46,632 nt of DNA from VMCP01 sp964408945 (GTDB lineage: Bacteria; Bacteroidota; Bacteroidia; NS11-12g; UBA955). Position numbers and translations under genes: made by a program. The stretch lies in the NCBI GenBank assembly GCA_964408945.1, contig CAYPBJ010000017.1, forward strand, positions 1-46,632, in the 5' to 3' direction. This document shows positions 24,418 through 32,468 of the stretch, in pieces; position 1 is the first letter of the stretch; every line of letters starts with the position of its first letter. The notes beneath the pieces are model-generated. The model did not search any database and was not told the origin of the DNA. It saw only the letters and a list, made by a program, of their open reading frames with translations.

Positions 24418-25827
24418 TTAATTTAAGATGATTACAACAAAACCGAAGCCTTTGATGTTGGCATTTAGTTGGTCATCGAATTCCATGTTATCATAGGCAA
24501 ACAGGCTAGGGTTTTCGGTAACAATTTTGCCTTTTGGAATGCTCACTGAAGTGTTTCCTAAGTTTACCACTACACGAACGCCATGCCCCTCAGAGTCAAC
24601 TCTGTCAAAGGCAAGAAGGTCTTTAGAGATATCGTCTAAATTGATTTCTTTGATTGGAGAGCCCCATTTTCCGTTTGCAATGGCTGGAGTGATGTGCTTC
24701 AAATGATTCATTTGACGATACCAATGATAACGCGAGGTGTCTCCCCATTTGATGGGATCTTTCTCGAAAAACAACAGTCTTTTTGTGTTGTTTTCTTCCT
24801 CTCCATTGTATATAAGAGGGAAACTTTGTGGGAGAGTGTAATTCAGAACTGAGAACAACTTCCAATGTTTTCCGTATTTCTCTTCAACGGTTCCATTCCA
24901 AGTATTTTCATCGTGGTTGGTTAGAAACTGCATCTTGAAAACATCTGAAGGAATTTGTCCGTAGTTATATTTTAAGCCGCTTTTAAAATCTTGGGCAGTC
25001 TTCTTTCCTTGAGCTACTTGAGCAGACAGAGCATGTAAATGCCAAGAATAATTGGCATTGAATGCATTGGAATAGTAATCTTTGAAAGTCTTATCACCTT
25101 GTGTTTCAGATTCCATTTCAGCCAGCATGAATACAGGTTTGATTTTTTCGAGGGACGCTCGAGCTTGACGCCAAAAATCTGCTGGAACCATGAACGCCAC
25201 GTCGCAACGATAACCGTCTATATCAGTCTCTTTAACCCAGTAAATTAAGGAACCAATCATCGCATTGCGCATGTTTGAATCGTTGTAATTGAGTTTGGCT
25301 ACATCGGTCCAATCAAAGGGTGAAAGCACATTTCCGGAACTGTCTCTTTCGTACCATTCAGGGTGGTCTTGCATCCAATGATTATCCCAAGCACTGTGAT
25401 TGGCAACCCAATCAATGATTACTTTAAGTCCGTTGTCATGAGCCGTTTTCACTAGTTTTTTGAAATCATTTAGATTTCCGAATTCGGGATTGATACCGGT
25501 GTAATCTTTAACGCTGTAATACGAACCCAGGGTACCTTTTCTCTTTTCAACTCCAATGGGGTGAATGGGCATGAGCCAGAGAATGTCAACGCCTAAATTT
25601 TTAAGACGGGGAATATCGTTGGTAACGGCATTGAAAGACCCTTCTTGAGAATATTGTCTGACATTGACTTCATAGATCACGGCATTTTTACTCCATTCGG
25701 GTGCATAAAATGGTTGATTTTGAAGCTGGTTTTTGGCAGTTTCAGATTTTGTTCCGCAAGAAAACAACATTGCGGTAGCTGAAATCAATAAAAAGGATTT
25801 GGTTATTGATGAATGAAAAATGCTCAT
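24418..25827 (-). CDS. GH13 alpha-amylase, outer-membrane or periplasmic lipoprotein
   Basis: A 469-residue GH13 enzyme with a lipoprotein signal peptide (lipobox ATAMLFSC, Cys24). The barrel begins at NAVIYEVNVRQYSQEG. Catalytic residues are the nucleophile Asp209 (DGYRCDVAF), acid/base Glu237 (FMLAEMES) and Asp306 (LTNHDENTW), and IDWVANHS supplies the first conserved region. It lacks the long N-terminal domains of the other GH13 enzyme in this window. The next genes on its strand encode an MFS sugar transporter and an acyltransferase with gaps of 6 and 9 bases, forming a compact alpha-glucan degradation and uptake unit. No SusC/SusD pair or LacI-type regulator is in view. Confidence 0.92.
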   Translation of the reverse strand: MSIFHSSITKSFLLISATAMLFSCGTKSETAKNQLQNQPFYAPEWSKNAVIYEVNVRQYSQEGSFNAVTNDIPRLKNLGVDILWLMPIHPIGVEKRKGTLGSYYSVKDYTGINPEFGNLNDFKKLVKTAHDNGLKVIIDWVANHSAWDNHWMQDHPEWYERDSSGNVLSPFDWTDVAKLNYNDSNMRNAMIGSLIYWVKETDIDGYRCDVAFMVPADFWRQARASLEKIKPVFMLAEMESETQGDKTFKDYYSNAFNANYSWHLHALSAQVAQGKKTAQDFKSGLKYNYGQIPSDVFKMQFLTNHDENTWNGTVEEKYGKHWKLFSVLNYTLPQSFPLIYNGEEENNTKRLLFFEKDPIKWGDTSRYHWYRQMNHLKHITPAIANGKWGSPIKEINLDDISKDLLAFDRVDSEGHGVRVVVNLGNTSVSIPKGKIVTENPSLFAYDNMEFDDQLNANIKGFGFVVIILN

Positions 25828-25895
25828 GGTGTCAATTGTACACTAAGTGATGCAATTTACAATTAATACTGAGTATAACAAACAGCGTTTTAGAA

Positions 25896-25903
25896 TACCT
25901 TTG
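25896..25903 (+). promoter_or_regulatory. Possible -7 element for the YbjN-like gene
   Basis: TACCTTTG lies ten bases before the ATG at 25914 and is a full TAnnTTTG match. A -33 TTG is not evident. The gap 25828-25913 is shared with the divergent amylase gene. Confidence 0.4.
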
Positions 25904-25913
25904 CATTTGATTT

Positions 25914-26381
25914 ATGAAGTTACAAGATTTAATCACCAATGTGGAGTTGGCAATTGCAAAAATGGGATTGTCTGAAAGTGAATCGAAGGCAGATGAGAAT
26001 GGACAGTGGGTATTATTGAAAGAAGAGATGCCGGTTTATTTGGATGCATGGGAAGATTCAGAATCTTCGCCTTGGAATTATTTTGTATTTAAGCAAGATC
26101 CCACTGTTTTTCAAATAACCATTCCATTTTGTTATGCTCCTACAGTAAAGAGGAATGAATTGATTGAAGAACTACTGGTTGTAAATTTGAATTTATTGTT
26201 TGGTAAGTTTTCATACAATCCGAAAGACAATATTGTGGCATTGAGTTATAGAATTCCGGGAGAACAATTCAATCAAGAAGCACTGCAAGTATGGATAGAT
26301 GGATTGGCCTATTATGCCGAGATGGCTTATCATGTTTTAAAGGATGAGTTCCATTTGAAGCGTGTGAATGTGAGAGATTAA
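25914..26381 (+). CDS. Small acidic protein, YbjN / type III chaperone-like fold (tentative)
   Basis: A 155-residue cytosolic protein without signal peptide or membrane segment. The pattern is an N-terminal helix (MKLQDLITNVELAIAKMGL), several strands (WVLLKEEMPVYLDAWED, FQITIPFCYAPTV), a helix around ELLVVNLNLLFGKFSYNP, another strand pair and a long C-terminal helix. That order recalls YbjN and the type III secretion chaperone-like fold, so I offer it as a fold guess only. Its stop is followed within about 30 bases by a lipoprotein gene, so the two are probably co-transcribed. Confidence 0.55.
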   Translation: MKLQDLITNVELAIAKMGLSESESKADENGQWVLLKEEMPVYLDAWEDSESSPWNYFVFKQDPTVFQITIPFCYAPTVKRNELIEELLVVNLNLLFGKFSYNPKDNIVALSYRIPGEQFNQEALQVWIDGLAYYAEMAYHVLKDEFHLKRVNVRD

Positions 26382-26411
26382 AAGTTGATAAAAACATTTA
26401 GATTTGTTGCA

Positions 26412-27131
26412 ATGAAATATTTAGGGTTATTGGTGGGAACTGCACTTTTAATTGCATCCTGCGGGAATAAAGGAGGAAGTAATGCAGAATCATACAAGAA
26501 AGGGTATGAATTATCACATAAAGCAGAAGATCGTGAAGGGGTTATTCAGAATTTAACATTATGGCTAGCGAATGATTCTTCAATCAGTGATTGGGCGTAC
26601 GATACTTTGGCGTTTTACCATTATTTCTACAGGGTTACACCCGGGGCAGTAAGAAACTCAAAAACTGCAACGTATTTTGTCAATGAGGGATTGGCCAAGA
26701 ATTCAGGGAGTTTTTTCTTGAAGGATATTAAGGCGAAATTGGATTTGGAAGAAGGTAAGGATACATTGGCTTATGAGAGTTTCGATGGAATGTGGAAGCA
26801 GACCAATGATCCCACATATTATTGGGATATGGCATGGATTCAAATTGCCCGTGGAAATTTGAAAGTGGCAGACTCTATGGTGAATTGGGCCATTATGAAT
26901 AAGGAGATTTTATCTAAAAAAGTGAAGATGGAACACATTCAAGCTTCGTATATTGAGAATGTTCCGAGTGAAGCGGCTTTTATGCATTTACAGGCTTTAT
27001 TGGCAAACTCTAGAAAAGATTTGATGGGTGCTGCAACTTATTGGCAGAAATCTCTAGAAATTTTCCCTGAGTTTTATGCAGCCCGCCGAAGTATTATGGA
27101 GTTGCAAAGGTTGGCATCCGGTCAGCAGTAA
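26412..27131 (+). CDS. TPR-like lipoprotein of unknown function
   Basis: A 239-residue lipoprotein. A TTG at 26385 is in frame, but starting at the ATG at 26412 gives a clean lipoprotein signal (MKYLGLLVGTALLIASC, Cys17), so I take that start. After the lipobox the sequence is helical with TPR-like spacing: ESYKKGYELSHKAEDREGVIQNL, KDIKAKLDLEEGKDTLAYESF, YWDMAWIQIARGNLKVADSM and AATYWQKSLEIFPEFYAARR. Such repeats usually mediate protein contacts. The protein should be anchored in the envelope. It follows the YbjN-like gene and converges with the membrane EEP gene; a partner is not known. Confidence 0.72.
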   Translation: MKYLGLLVGTALLIASCGNKGGSNAESYKKGYELSHKAEDREGVIQNLTLWLANDSSISDWAYDTLAFYHYFYRVTPGAVRNSKTATYFVNEGLAKNSGSFFLKDIKAKLDLEEGKDTLAYESFDGMWKQTNDPTYYWDMAWIQIARGNLKVADSMVNWAIMNKEILSKKVKMEHIQASYIENVPSEAAFMHLQALLANSRKDLMGAATYWQKSLEIFPEFYAARRSIMELQRLASGQQ

Positions 27132-27136
27132 ACGGA

Positions 27137-27154
27137 TTAAATAGTATTATTTAA
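27137..27154. terminator. AT-rich inverted repeat between convergent genes
   Basis: TTAAATA at 27137-27143 and TATTTAA at 27148-27154 form a 7-base stem with a GTAT loop, in the 19-base gap between convergent genes and overlapping the stop of the EEP gene. It lacks a G+C core, so termination in both directions is only possible. Confidence 0.25.
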
Positions 27155-28272
27155 GGTTCAAATAGATCATTTCGATCAAATTCTGCGAGGATCAGTTTAT
27201 GGTCACCGGGAATGTTTTCAATGCTTCTGTATGTTTCGGCTTGTAGAGGGTCAGAATATAATATGTAATCAATTCTGAAGCTCGGAAACACTCCTTTATA
27301 AGTGGTTTCAAGACCTTTACCTCTAATGATAAATGCATCATTGAGTCCTTTAGATACATTTCTGTATGTATAACTCATGGGAACATCGTTAAAGTCTCCA
27401 GCCACAATTTTTGTTAACTTACAATCTTGAATTTCTCTTGAAACAATATCAACTTGGTGTTCTCTCTTTTCGTAAGCAATTCTGATTCTTTGAATAAGTC
27501 CAAGTGCATTTTCTTCATCGATTTGATTGGAATCTTTGACGGATTTAACGGTTTGATAATCTTGTTTATTAAACCTAAATGATTGAAGATGTATGTTGTA
27601 CAGGCGAATTTTTTCATCGCCACACTCAAGGCAGTTGAACGGAGGAATTTTAATATCAGCCGACATGGCCATGTTACCGGTTTGGTCAAGGAATTTGATT
27701 TTTTTCCAATCTGTAATGGGGAATTTTGAAAGAATGCACATGCCATACCCTCGGTTTTCAGAGAGCTGATATACGGCAGTGTAGGGTGTTTGAAGTTCTT
27801 TTCCGAGTTTTCGGCACAAGGATTTCAGTTGATTTTTGGGGGAATAGGCTTCTTGAATGAGATAAATATCGGCGTGGAGTTCTTTTAGTTTTTCTGAGAT
27901 GGTATCTAAGGAGTAGTTATCTGTCCACTGTCCGAAAGAATTGGCGTTGTAACTAACTACTTTAAGTTTGCTGTTTTCTTGGATGGGGAAGTCTTTTGCT
28001 GAATTCCACTGGAAATAGAGCGACATCTGTCCCATGTTAATAAATAGGAAAGTTGCGGGAATGAGGCTGCGCCATTTGACTTGAATTAGCCAATAAATGA
28101 GAAATAGTATGTTGAGTGCATAAAGCACGGGGAAGGCAAGACCTAAAAGAGGAACATAAGAAGAGAAGCTAGGGGGTACTGAAGGAACTTGACCGGAAAT
28201 AGAAAGTAGCAACCCAAAGATGAGTGTCAATGGGAAAATAAGGAGATTGAATATTTTTAATAATATTTTCAA
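27151..28272 (-). CDS. Membrane endonuclease/exonuclease/phosphatase-family protein
   Basis: A 373-residue protein with three hydrophobic helices in the first 95 residues and an EEP-superfamily domain after them. Motifs in order are VVSYNANSFGQW (metal-site Asn), YLIQEAYSP (Glu), YNIHLQSF (His), VAGDFNDVPMSYTYR (Asp and Asn) and PGDHKLILAEF (Asp-His). FRIDYILYSD also fits. The catalytic domain should face the periplasm or the cytosol depending on topology, which I cannot settle. It is the last gene of the MutL-rhomboid-rhomboid run, an order I recall from other Bacteroidota. It may be a nuclease or a phosphodiesterase acting on lipids. Confidence 0.85.
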   Translation of the reverse strand: MKILLKIFNLLIFPLTLIFGLLLSISGQVPSVPPSFSSYVPLLGLAFPVLYALNILFLIYWLIQVKWRSLIPATFLFINMGQMSLYFQWNSAKDFPIQENSKLKVVSYNANSFGQWTDNYSLDTISEKLKELHADIYLIQEAYSPKNQLKSLCRKLGKELQTPYTAVYQLSENRGYGMCILSKFPITDWKKIKFLDQTGNMAMSADIKIPPFNCLECGDEKIRLYNIHLQSFRFNKQDYQTVKSVKDSNQIDEENALGLIQRIRIAYEKREHQVDIVSREIQDCKLTKIVAGDFNDVPMSYTYRNVSKGLNDAFIIRGKGLETTYKGVFPSFRIDYILYSDPLQAETYRSIENIPGDHKLILAEFDRNDLFEP

Positions 28273-28277
28273 TGCAG

Positions 28278-29069
28278 TTATTTTTTGCTTGCTTTGAAAA
28301 GGGTTTCTTTTTCTTTAGAGGTTAGATTATCGTAGCCAGATTCGCTGATTTTATCAAGAATTCTGTCTATTTCGGCTTGAGAGGGTGACTGACGATTTAT
28401 TTGAACGTTAGCAGAACGCGTGGGTTTGGAAGATTTTTTGGGAATCCACTGGGTTGGGAAATTCCAAATTCCTTTAATGAACAGAATATAGACGAGTCCA
28501 AAAAGATAGCCGCCCATATGAGCTTGGTTTCCGCCGGAATTTGCGCCTCCAAACATCCCCAGAAAATCAAAAAAAACTTTGACGATAACAATCCATCGGA
28601 GTTCAATTTCAACGATTCCAAAAAGGAAGATACGGTAGCGGGGAGTGAAGATAGCGGTGGCAAGAATGATGGCTGCAATGCCTGCAGAGGCACCGACTAT
28701 TGGATTTAAATTTCCAAAAAGTTTGCTGATGAGATAGAACAAGAAAACACCCGAAATACCCCCTCCGAAATAGAGGTAATAAATGTGTTTTTTACCAATG
28801 AGGTCTTCAAGGATGGTTCCAATGAAGAATAACCAGAGCATATTTCCAAGTAAGTGAAAGAATCCATCGTGAATAAATATGGAGGTAAGAATGCTGTAAA
28901 ATGATGTCCAGAGGGGTTTTGAAGGCCAAAACGACAGGAAGTTAAAGACGAAGTTTCCGAAAGGAAAGAATTTCAAAATAGTCACGAAGAGAAAAGCCAA
29001 AACATTGACCCATATGAGGTTGATGACCGCAGTATTGATTGGGCTGAAAGGCTTATTGTAAATTCTCAT
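28278..29069 (-). CDS. Rhomboid-family intramembrane serine protease (with C-terminal helical tail)
   Basis: A 263-residue rhomboid protease that cuts substrates within the membrane. HLLGNMLWLFFIGTILED carries the conserved His and Asn of helix 2, the nucleophile is Ser128 (VGASAGIAA) and the base His184 (NQAHMGGYLFG). After the six-helix core, a soluble tail (about residues 210-263: SQAEIDRILDKISESGYDNL then TSKEKETLFKASKK) matches the short C-terminal motif many Bacteroidota rhomboids carry (DUF6576-like). It is 2 bases from the upstream rhomboid gene and 5 from the EEP gene, so it is almost certainly in their operon. Natural substrates are unknown. Confidence 0.92.
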   Translation of the reverse strand: MRIYNKPFSPINTAVINLIWVNVLAFLFVTILKFFPFGNFVFNFLSFWPSKPLWTSFYSILTSIFIHDGFFHLLGNMLWLFFIGTILEDLIGKKHIYYLYFGGGISGVFLFYLISKLFGNLNPIVGASAGIAAIILATAIFTPRYRIFLFGIVEIELRWIVIVKVFFDFLGMFGGANSGGNQAHMGGYLFGLVYILFIKGIWNFPTQWIPKKSSKPTRSANVQINRQSPSQAEIDRILDKISESGYDNLTSKEKETLFKASKK

Positions 29070-29071
29070 AA

Positions 29072-29719
29072 CTATTTAAGCCATCCTTTTTGCCAGATTT
29101 TGACGATGATCAATCCAAATAAAGCGCCTCCAATATGGGCAAAGTGAGCAATATTGTCAGATTCTAAGTCAACAAATCCCATGATGACATCTATACCAAC
29201 GATGATGGGCACTAAATATTTTGCTTTGATGGGATAAGGGATGAAAAGAAAGATCATGCTTTCGTTGGGGTACAGCACAGCAAAGGCGGTCATAACACCA
29301 TAGAGGGCACCGCTCGCGCCCAGCATAGGTGGATATGGCACATTGGTGCCAAACATTTTATTGGGGAAAAATGATCCAGAAAAAGATTCAATTTGGTAGG
29401 CTGTATACATGTAATGCAGAAGCACTGCACCAAGTCCACTCAAAAAGAAGAGTTGTAAGAATTTACTGGTTCCGAGTCTGTATTCTACCACCATACCAAA
29501 AGAGAAAAGGGCGATACCGTTGAATAAAATGTGTGAGAAACTTCCGTGACAAAAAATATGAGTGATCAATTGCCAAATTCTGAAGTCGTTTGAGTCAGGG
29601 TAAAAAAGGTACCATGTGGTTGGGTCAATACCCACTTTGGGCAGAGCAGTCTGCGCCATGGCGCCAAGCACCATGATGATGAGGATATTTTTTAACGCTG
29701 GAGGTAAATTATTAAACAT
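29072..29719 (-). CDS. Rhomboid-family intramembrane serine protease (short form)
   Basis: A 215-residue rhomboid with the catalytic Ser136 (MLGASGALYG) and His195 (AHFAHIGGALFG), and a His/Asn helix-2 motif in FSHILFNGIALFSFG. It is shorter than its downstream neighbour because it lacks the soluble tail. The two differ clearly, so they are old paralogues and probably have separate substrates. The start codon overlaps the mutL stop by one base, so translation is probably coupled. A loop of about 25 residues (MYTAYQIESFSGSFFPNKMF) between helices 3 and 4 is longer than in the other copy. Confidence 0.92.
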   Translation of the reverse strand: MFNNLPPALKNILIIMVLGAMAQTALPKVGIDPTTWYLFYPDSNDFRIWQLITHIFCHGSFSHILFNGIALFSFGMVVEYRLGTSKFLQLFFLSGLGAVLLHYMYTAYQIESFSGSFFPNKMFGTNVPYPPMLGASGALYGVMTAFAVLYPNESMIFLFIPYPIKAKYLVPIIVGIDVIMGFVDLESDNIAHFAHIGGALFGLIIVKIWQKGWLK

Positions 29720-31542
29720 TACTTTCTTTTAAACAAATCAAACAAAATTTCGTTGTTGAGGTGCACACAAATGGTTTTCCCATCGAAGGTATATTGAAAA
29801 CTTGGCAATGAGAAAAGTTCTTTAATCAAATATTCGGATTCTGTCTGATTCAATTGGTGGTTTTGTGTAGTGAGGCGCGAAAGACTGAGAGCAAGGCTAT
29901 CGTTTTTGGAAAGTTTGAGGTCACCTTGAGTAATTTCATAATCATCTATCATTTTTTCAATGATTTTCTCTTCGTTGCCATTTATTTGGGGCGGTATTCC
30001 GTTGATGATTATGGTATTTCCTCCAAAATGTCCGAGGTCAAACCCGAGGAATTTAAATTCATCCATGAGTTCGAGGAGTAGCCCCATTTTCGATGGTTGA
30101 AATTCGAGGGTTTTTGGGAAGAGAAGTTGTTGAGAGCTGCTTTTATGTTGCGCTAATTGTTCCTGGAATTGGTTAAACAAGATGTGTTGTCGTGCGAGTT
30201 TTATATCAATTAAGTAAAGGTGATTATTCAAAGAGGCTACTAGGAATCGTTCATTGTGTTGGAAGAAACCTTGAATATTCAAAGAGTTATCTTGAGGAAT
30301 GAGCGAAACTTGATCTTGATTGAATGCCGAAGCTAATTTTGGAGGGAGTGATTGATGTGGAGTTCTTACAGGATCTATGGGCCCCAATATTTTTTGCCAA
30401 TCTTGGTTTTGAAATCTTTGATTGGTGGGATTTGGGTTTCCAAAAGGGTTGAATTTAGGTTGACTTGAAGGAATAGAAGTTCCAGAATTATTGAGGTTGT
30501 TAGACCATTTTGAGAAGTTATCAATATCAAAAAGTCCATCAGAAGTGGGAAGTATTGATTGTCCGAGGGCCTTTTTTACAGAAACTTTGAGAAGGTTATA
30601 AATGTGTTTTTCGTCTTCAAATTTGACTTCTGTTTTTGTTGGATGCACATTCACGTCAACTTTATCTGGGCTGACATTGATGAATATGACGTAAAGAGGA
30701 TAAGATTCGGGTTCAATTTGTCCGTCATAAGCTTGCATTACTGCATGGTGAAAATAAGGACTTTTAATGAAGCGATTATTGACAAAGAAGTATTGATCAC
30801 CTCGGGTCTTTCTCGATTTTTCGGGTTTTCCTAAAAAGCCGTTAAAGGCAGAAATTTCGGTATCTTCGGCAAAATCGATGAGGTTTTCAGGGTCTTTAAT
30901 GCCTAAAACGCCTGCAATTCGATCTTTTAAGGGCCTTATTGGGAAGTTAAAGATTTCGTTTCCGTTGTTATAAAGTTTGAAGGCAATGTTTGGGTTGGCG
31001 AGTGCTTGACGTTGGAATTCTTCAAAAATATGTTTTGTTTCAACGGCAATTGATTTAAGAAAGTTACGTCGTGCAGGAATGTTATAGAATAGGTTCTTTA
31101 TAGAGATGGAAGTACCAATGGGGGCACTTTCAATTTTCACATCAAGAACTTCACTTCCTTCAATTCTGATATAGGTAGCCACAGAATCTTCCGGTCTTCG
31201 GGTTTTCATTTCCACCTGAGCAACGGCCGCAATAGATGCTAATGCCTCTCCTCTGAAACCGTAGGTATTTAAAGAGAATAAATCTTGGGCCTTTCTGATT
31301 TTGGATGTGGCATGTCTTTCCCAGCAGAGACGGGCATCAGTCTCACTCATTCCTTTTCCATTGTCAATAACTTGCATCAGGGTGGAACCACCATCTTTGA
31401 TAAGTAGCTTCACTTCGGTGGCGCCTGCATCGATGCTGTTTTCAAGAAGTTCTTTAACCGCAGAAGCGGGTCTCTGAACTACTTCTCCTGCGGCAATTTG
31501 ATTTGCAACTGCGTCTGAAAGTAACTTGATTATACCTGACAA
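29719..31542 (-). CDS. mutL: DNA mismatch repair protein MutL, C-terminal endonuclease motifs degenerate
   Basis: MutL couples mismatch recognition by MutS to strand removal. The 607-residue protein has an intact GHKL ATPase: ELLENSIDAG (31-40), DNGKGM (60-65), TYGFRGEALASI (93-104) and GTSISIKNLFYNIPARRNF. The linker (about 335-420) is low complexity. In the C-terminal dimerisation domain the segment corresponding to the DQHA-x2-E-x4-E metal motif reads DIKLARQHILFN (446-457), and the later ACR and CPHGRP motifs are not recognisable. The protein therefore looks non-nucleolytic, which is odd without a visible mutH. A 28-base gap follows prmA. Confidence 0.93.
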   Translation of the reverse strand: MSGIIKLLSDAVANQIAAGEVVQRPASAVKELLENSIDAGATEVKLLIKDGGSTLMQVIDNGKGMSETDARLCWERHATSKIRKAQDLFSLNTYGFRGEALASIAAVAQVEMKTRRPEDSVATYIRIEGSEVLDVKIESAPIGTSISIKNLFYNIPARRNFLKSIAVETKHIFEEFQRQALANPNIAFKLYNNGNEIFNFPIRPLKDRIAGVLGIKDPENLIDFAEDTEISAFNGFLGKPEKSRKTRGDQYFFVNNRFIKSPYFHHAVMQAYDGQIEPESYPLYVIFINVSPDKVDVNVHPTKTEVKFEDEKHIYNLLKVSVKKALGQSILPTSDGLFDIDNFSKWSNNLNNSGTSIPSSQPKFNPFGNPNPTNQRFQNQDWQKILGPIDPVRTPHQSLPPKLASAFNQDQVSLIPQDNSLNIQGFFQHNERFLVASLNNHLYLIDIKLARQHILFNQFQEQLAQHKSSSQQLLFPKTLEFQPSKMGLLLELMDEFKFLGFDLGHFGGNTIIINGIPPQINGNEEKIIEKMIDDYEITQGDLKLSKNDSLALSLSRLTTQNHQLNQTESEYLIKELFSLPSFQYTFDGKTICVHLNNEILFDLFKRK

Positions 31543-31570
31543 TGTGGGTGTGATTTGAAACTGTTCAAAG

Positions 31571-32467
31571 TTACAAATCGTTTTTCAGATAACCCAAGAC
31601 GCCCCATTCGGTGTGGGTTTCTTTATAAATGGGTTTTAAGTTCATATTGACTGCAAATTCATTGACCAAGTCCAGGTCTTGAAGCTGCAAGCCACTGATG
31701 AAAATATATCCGCCTTTTTTGGTTACTCGGCTGTATTCAGGCAGGTCAGCAAGAATTACTTCTCTGTGAATATTGGCGAGCGTTACGTCATAATAATCGT
31801 TTGAAATGGGCTTTAATTGTTCTGCTGTACCGAGAATGATTTTGGTTTTTTTGCAAAAGTTCTTCTCCACATTTTCAAGGGCATTATCAACTACCCAATC
31901 ATCAATTTCAATACCTAGGCATTCCTGTGCTCCAAGCATTTCGGCTGCAATGGCTAAAATACCAGTGCCGGTGCCCATATCAAGAACCTTTTTGTTAGCA
32001 ATGTATTCCTCAAAAGTGAGCAATGCCCCAAGCATTAATTGAGTGGTGGAATGGTGTCCGGTTCCAAAACTCATCTTAGGTTCTATGGTGATTGTAAGTG
32101 TGTCTGATTTTTCAGGGTGAAATGGTGCTCTAACATAGAATTTACCTATTGATAAGGGCTGAAAAAAATTCTTTTCCCATTCTTCATTCCAATTTTTGAT
32201 TTCCGTCTCTTTCCACTCAAAAAATTCAGCAAAGTCAAACATCAAGGCCTCAATTTCTTTTTGGGTTTCTATGGGAAATTCAGAAGTTTCACCATAAGCT
32301 TTTACTGCTTTAGGATCTGTGTCTTGATCAAATATGGTGAAAGGATAAACGCTTAGAAGCGCAACGATAATTTCGCTGTTTTCTTGGGATATTTCGTTGG
32401 GGACGACCGTAAATTCGATGAATCGGGGCTGTGTTACCGACTCTATTTTGGAGGTATCTTCAGGCAT
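31571..32467 (-). CDS. prmA: Ribosomal protein L11 methyltransferase
   Basis: PrmA trimethylates ribosomal protein L11 using S-adenosylmethionine. The 298-residue protein has the N-terminal substrate-binding domain (RFIEFTVVPN then PFTIFDQD) and a Rossmann methyltransferase domain with motif I VLDMGTGTGILAIAAEMLGA, the preceding PKMSFGTGHHSTTQLML (the signature with GTGxHxTT) and VTLANIHREVI, which corresponds to the N-(I/L)-x post-motif segment. Length is as expected. It starts one base before the upstream lipoprotein gene ends its spacing, so it lies in the lipoprotein-prmA-mutL-rhomboid run. Confidence 0.93.
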   Translation of the reverse strand: MPEDTSKIESVTQPRFIEFTVVPNEISQENSEIIVALLSVYPFTIFDQDTDPKAVKAYGETSEFPIETQKEIEALMFDFAEFFEWKETEIKNWNEEWEKNFFQPLSIGKFYVRAPFHPEKSDTLTITIEPKMSFGTGHHSTTQLMLGALLTFEEYIANKKVLDMGTGTGILAIAAEMLGAQECLGIEIDDWVVDNALENVEKNFCKKTKIILGTAEQLKPISNDYYDVTLANIHREVILADLPEYSRVTKKGGYIFISGLQLQDLDLVNEFAVNMNLKPIYKETHTEWGVLGYLKNDL

Positions 32468-32468
32468 G

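Noticed and set aside
26385..26411. Extension of the TPR-like lipoprotein to the upstream TTG
   Set aside because: The extra nine residues would place charged and aromatic residues before an already complete lipoprotein signal peptide; the ATG at 26412 is better.
28401..28709. A 102-residue plus-strand frame opposite the second rhomboid gene
   Set aside because: It is antisense to the catalytic helices of a conserved protease and has a random-looking composition.
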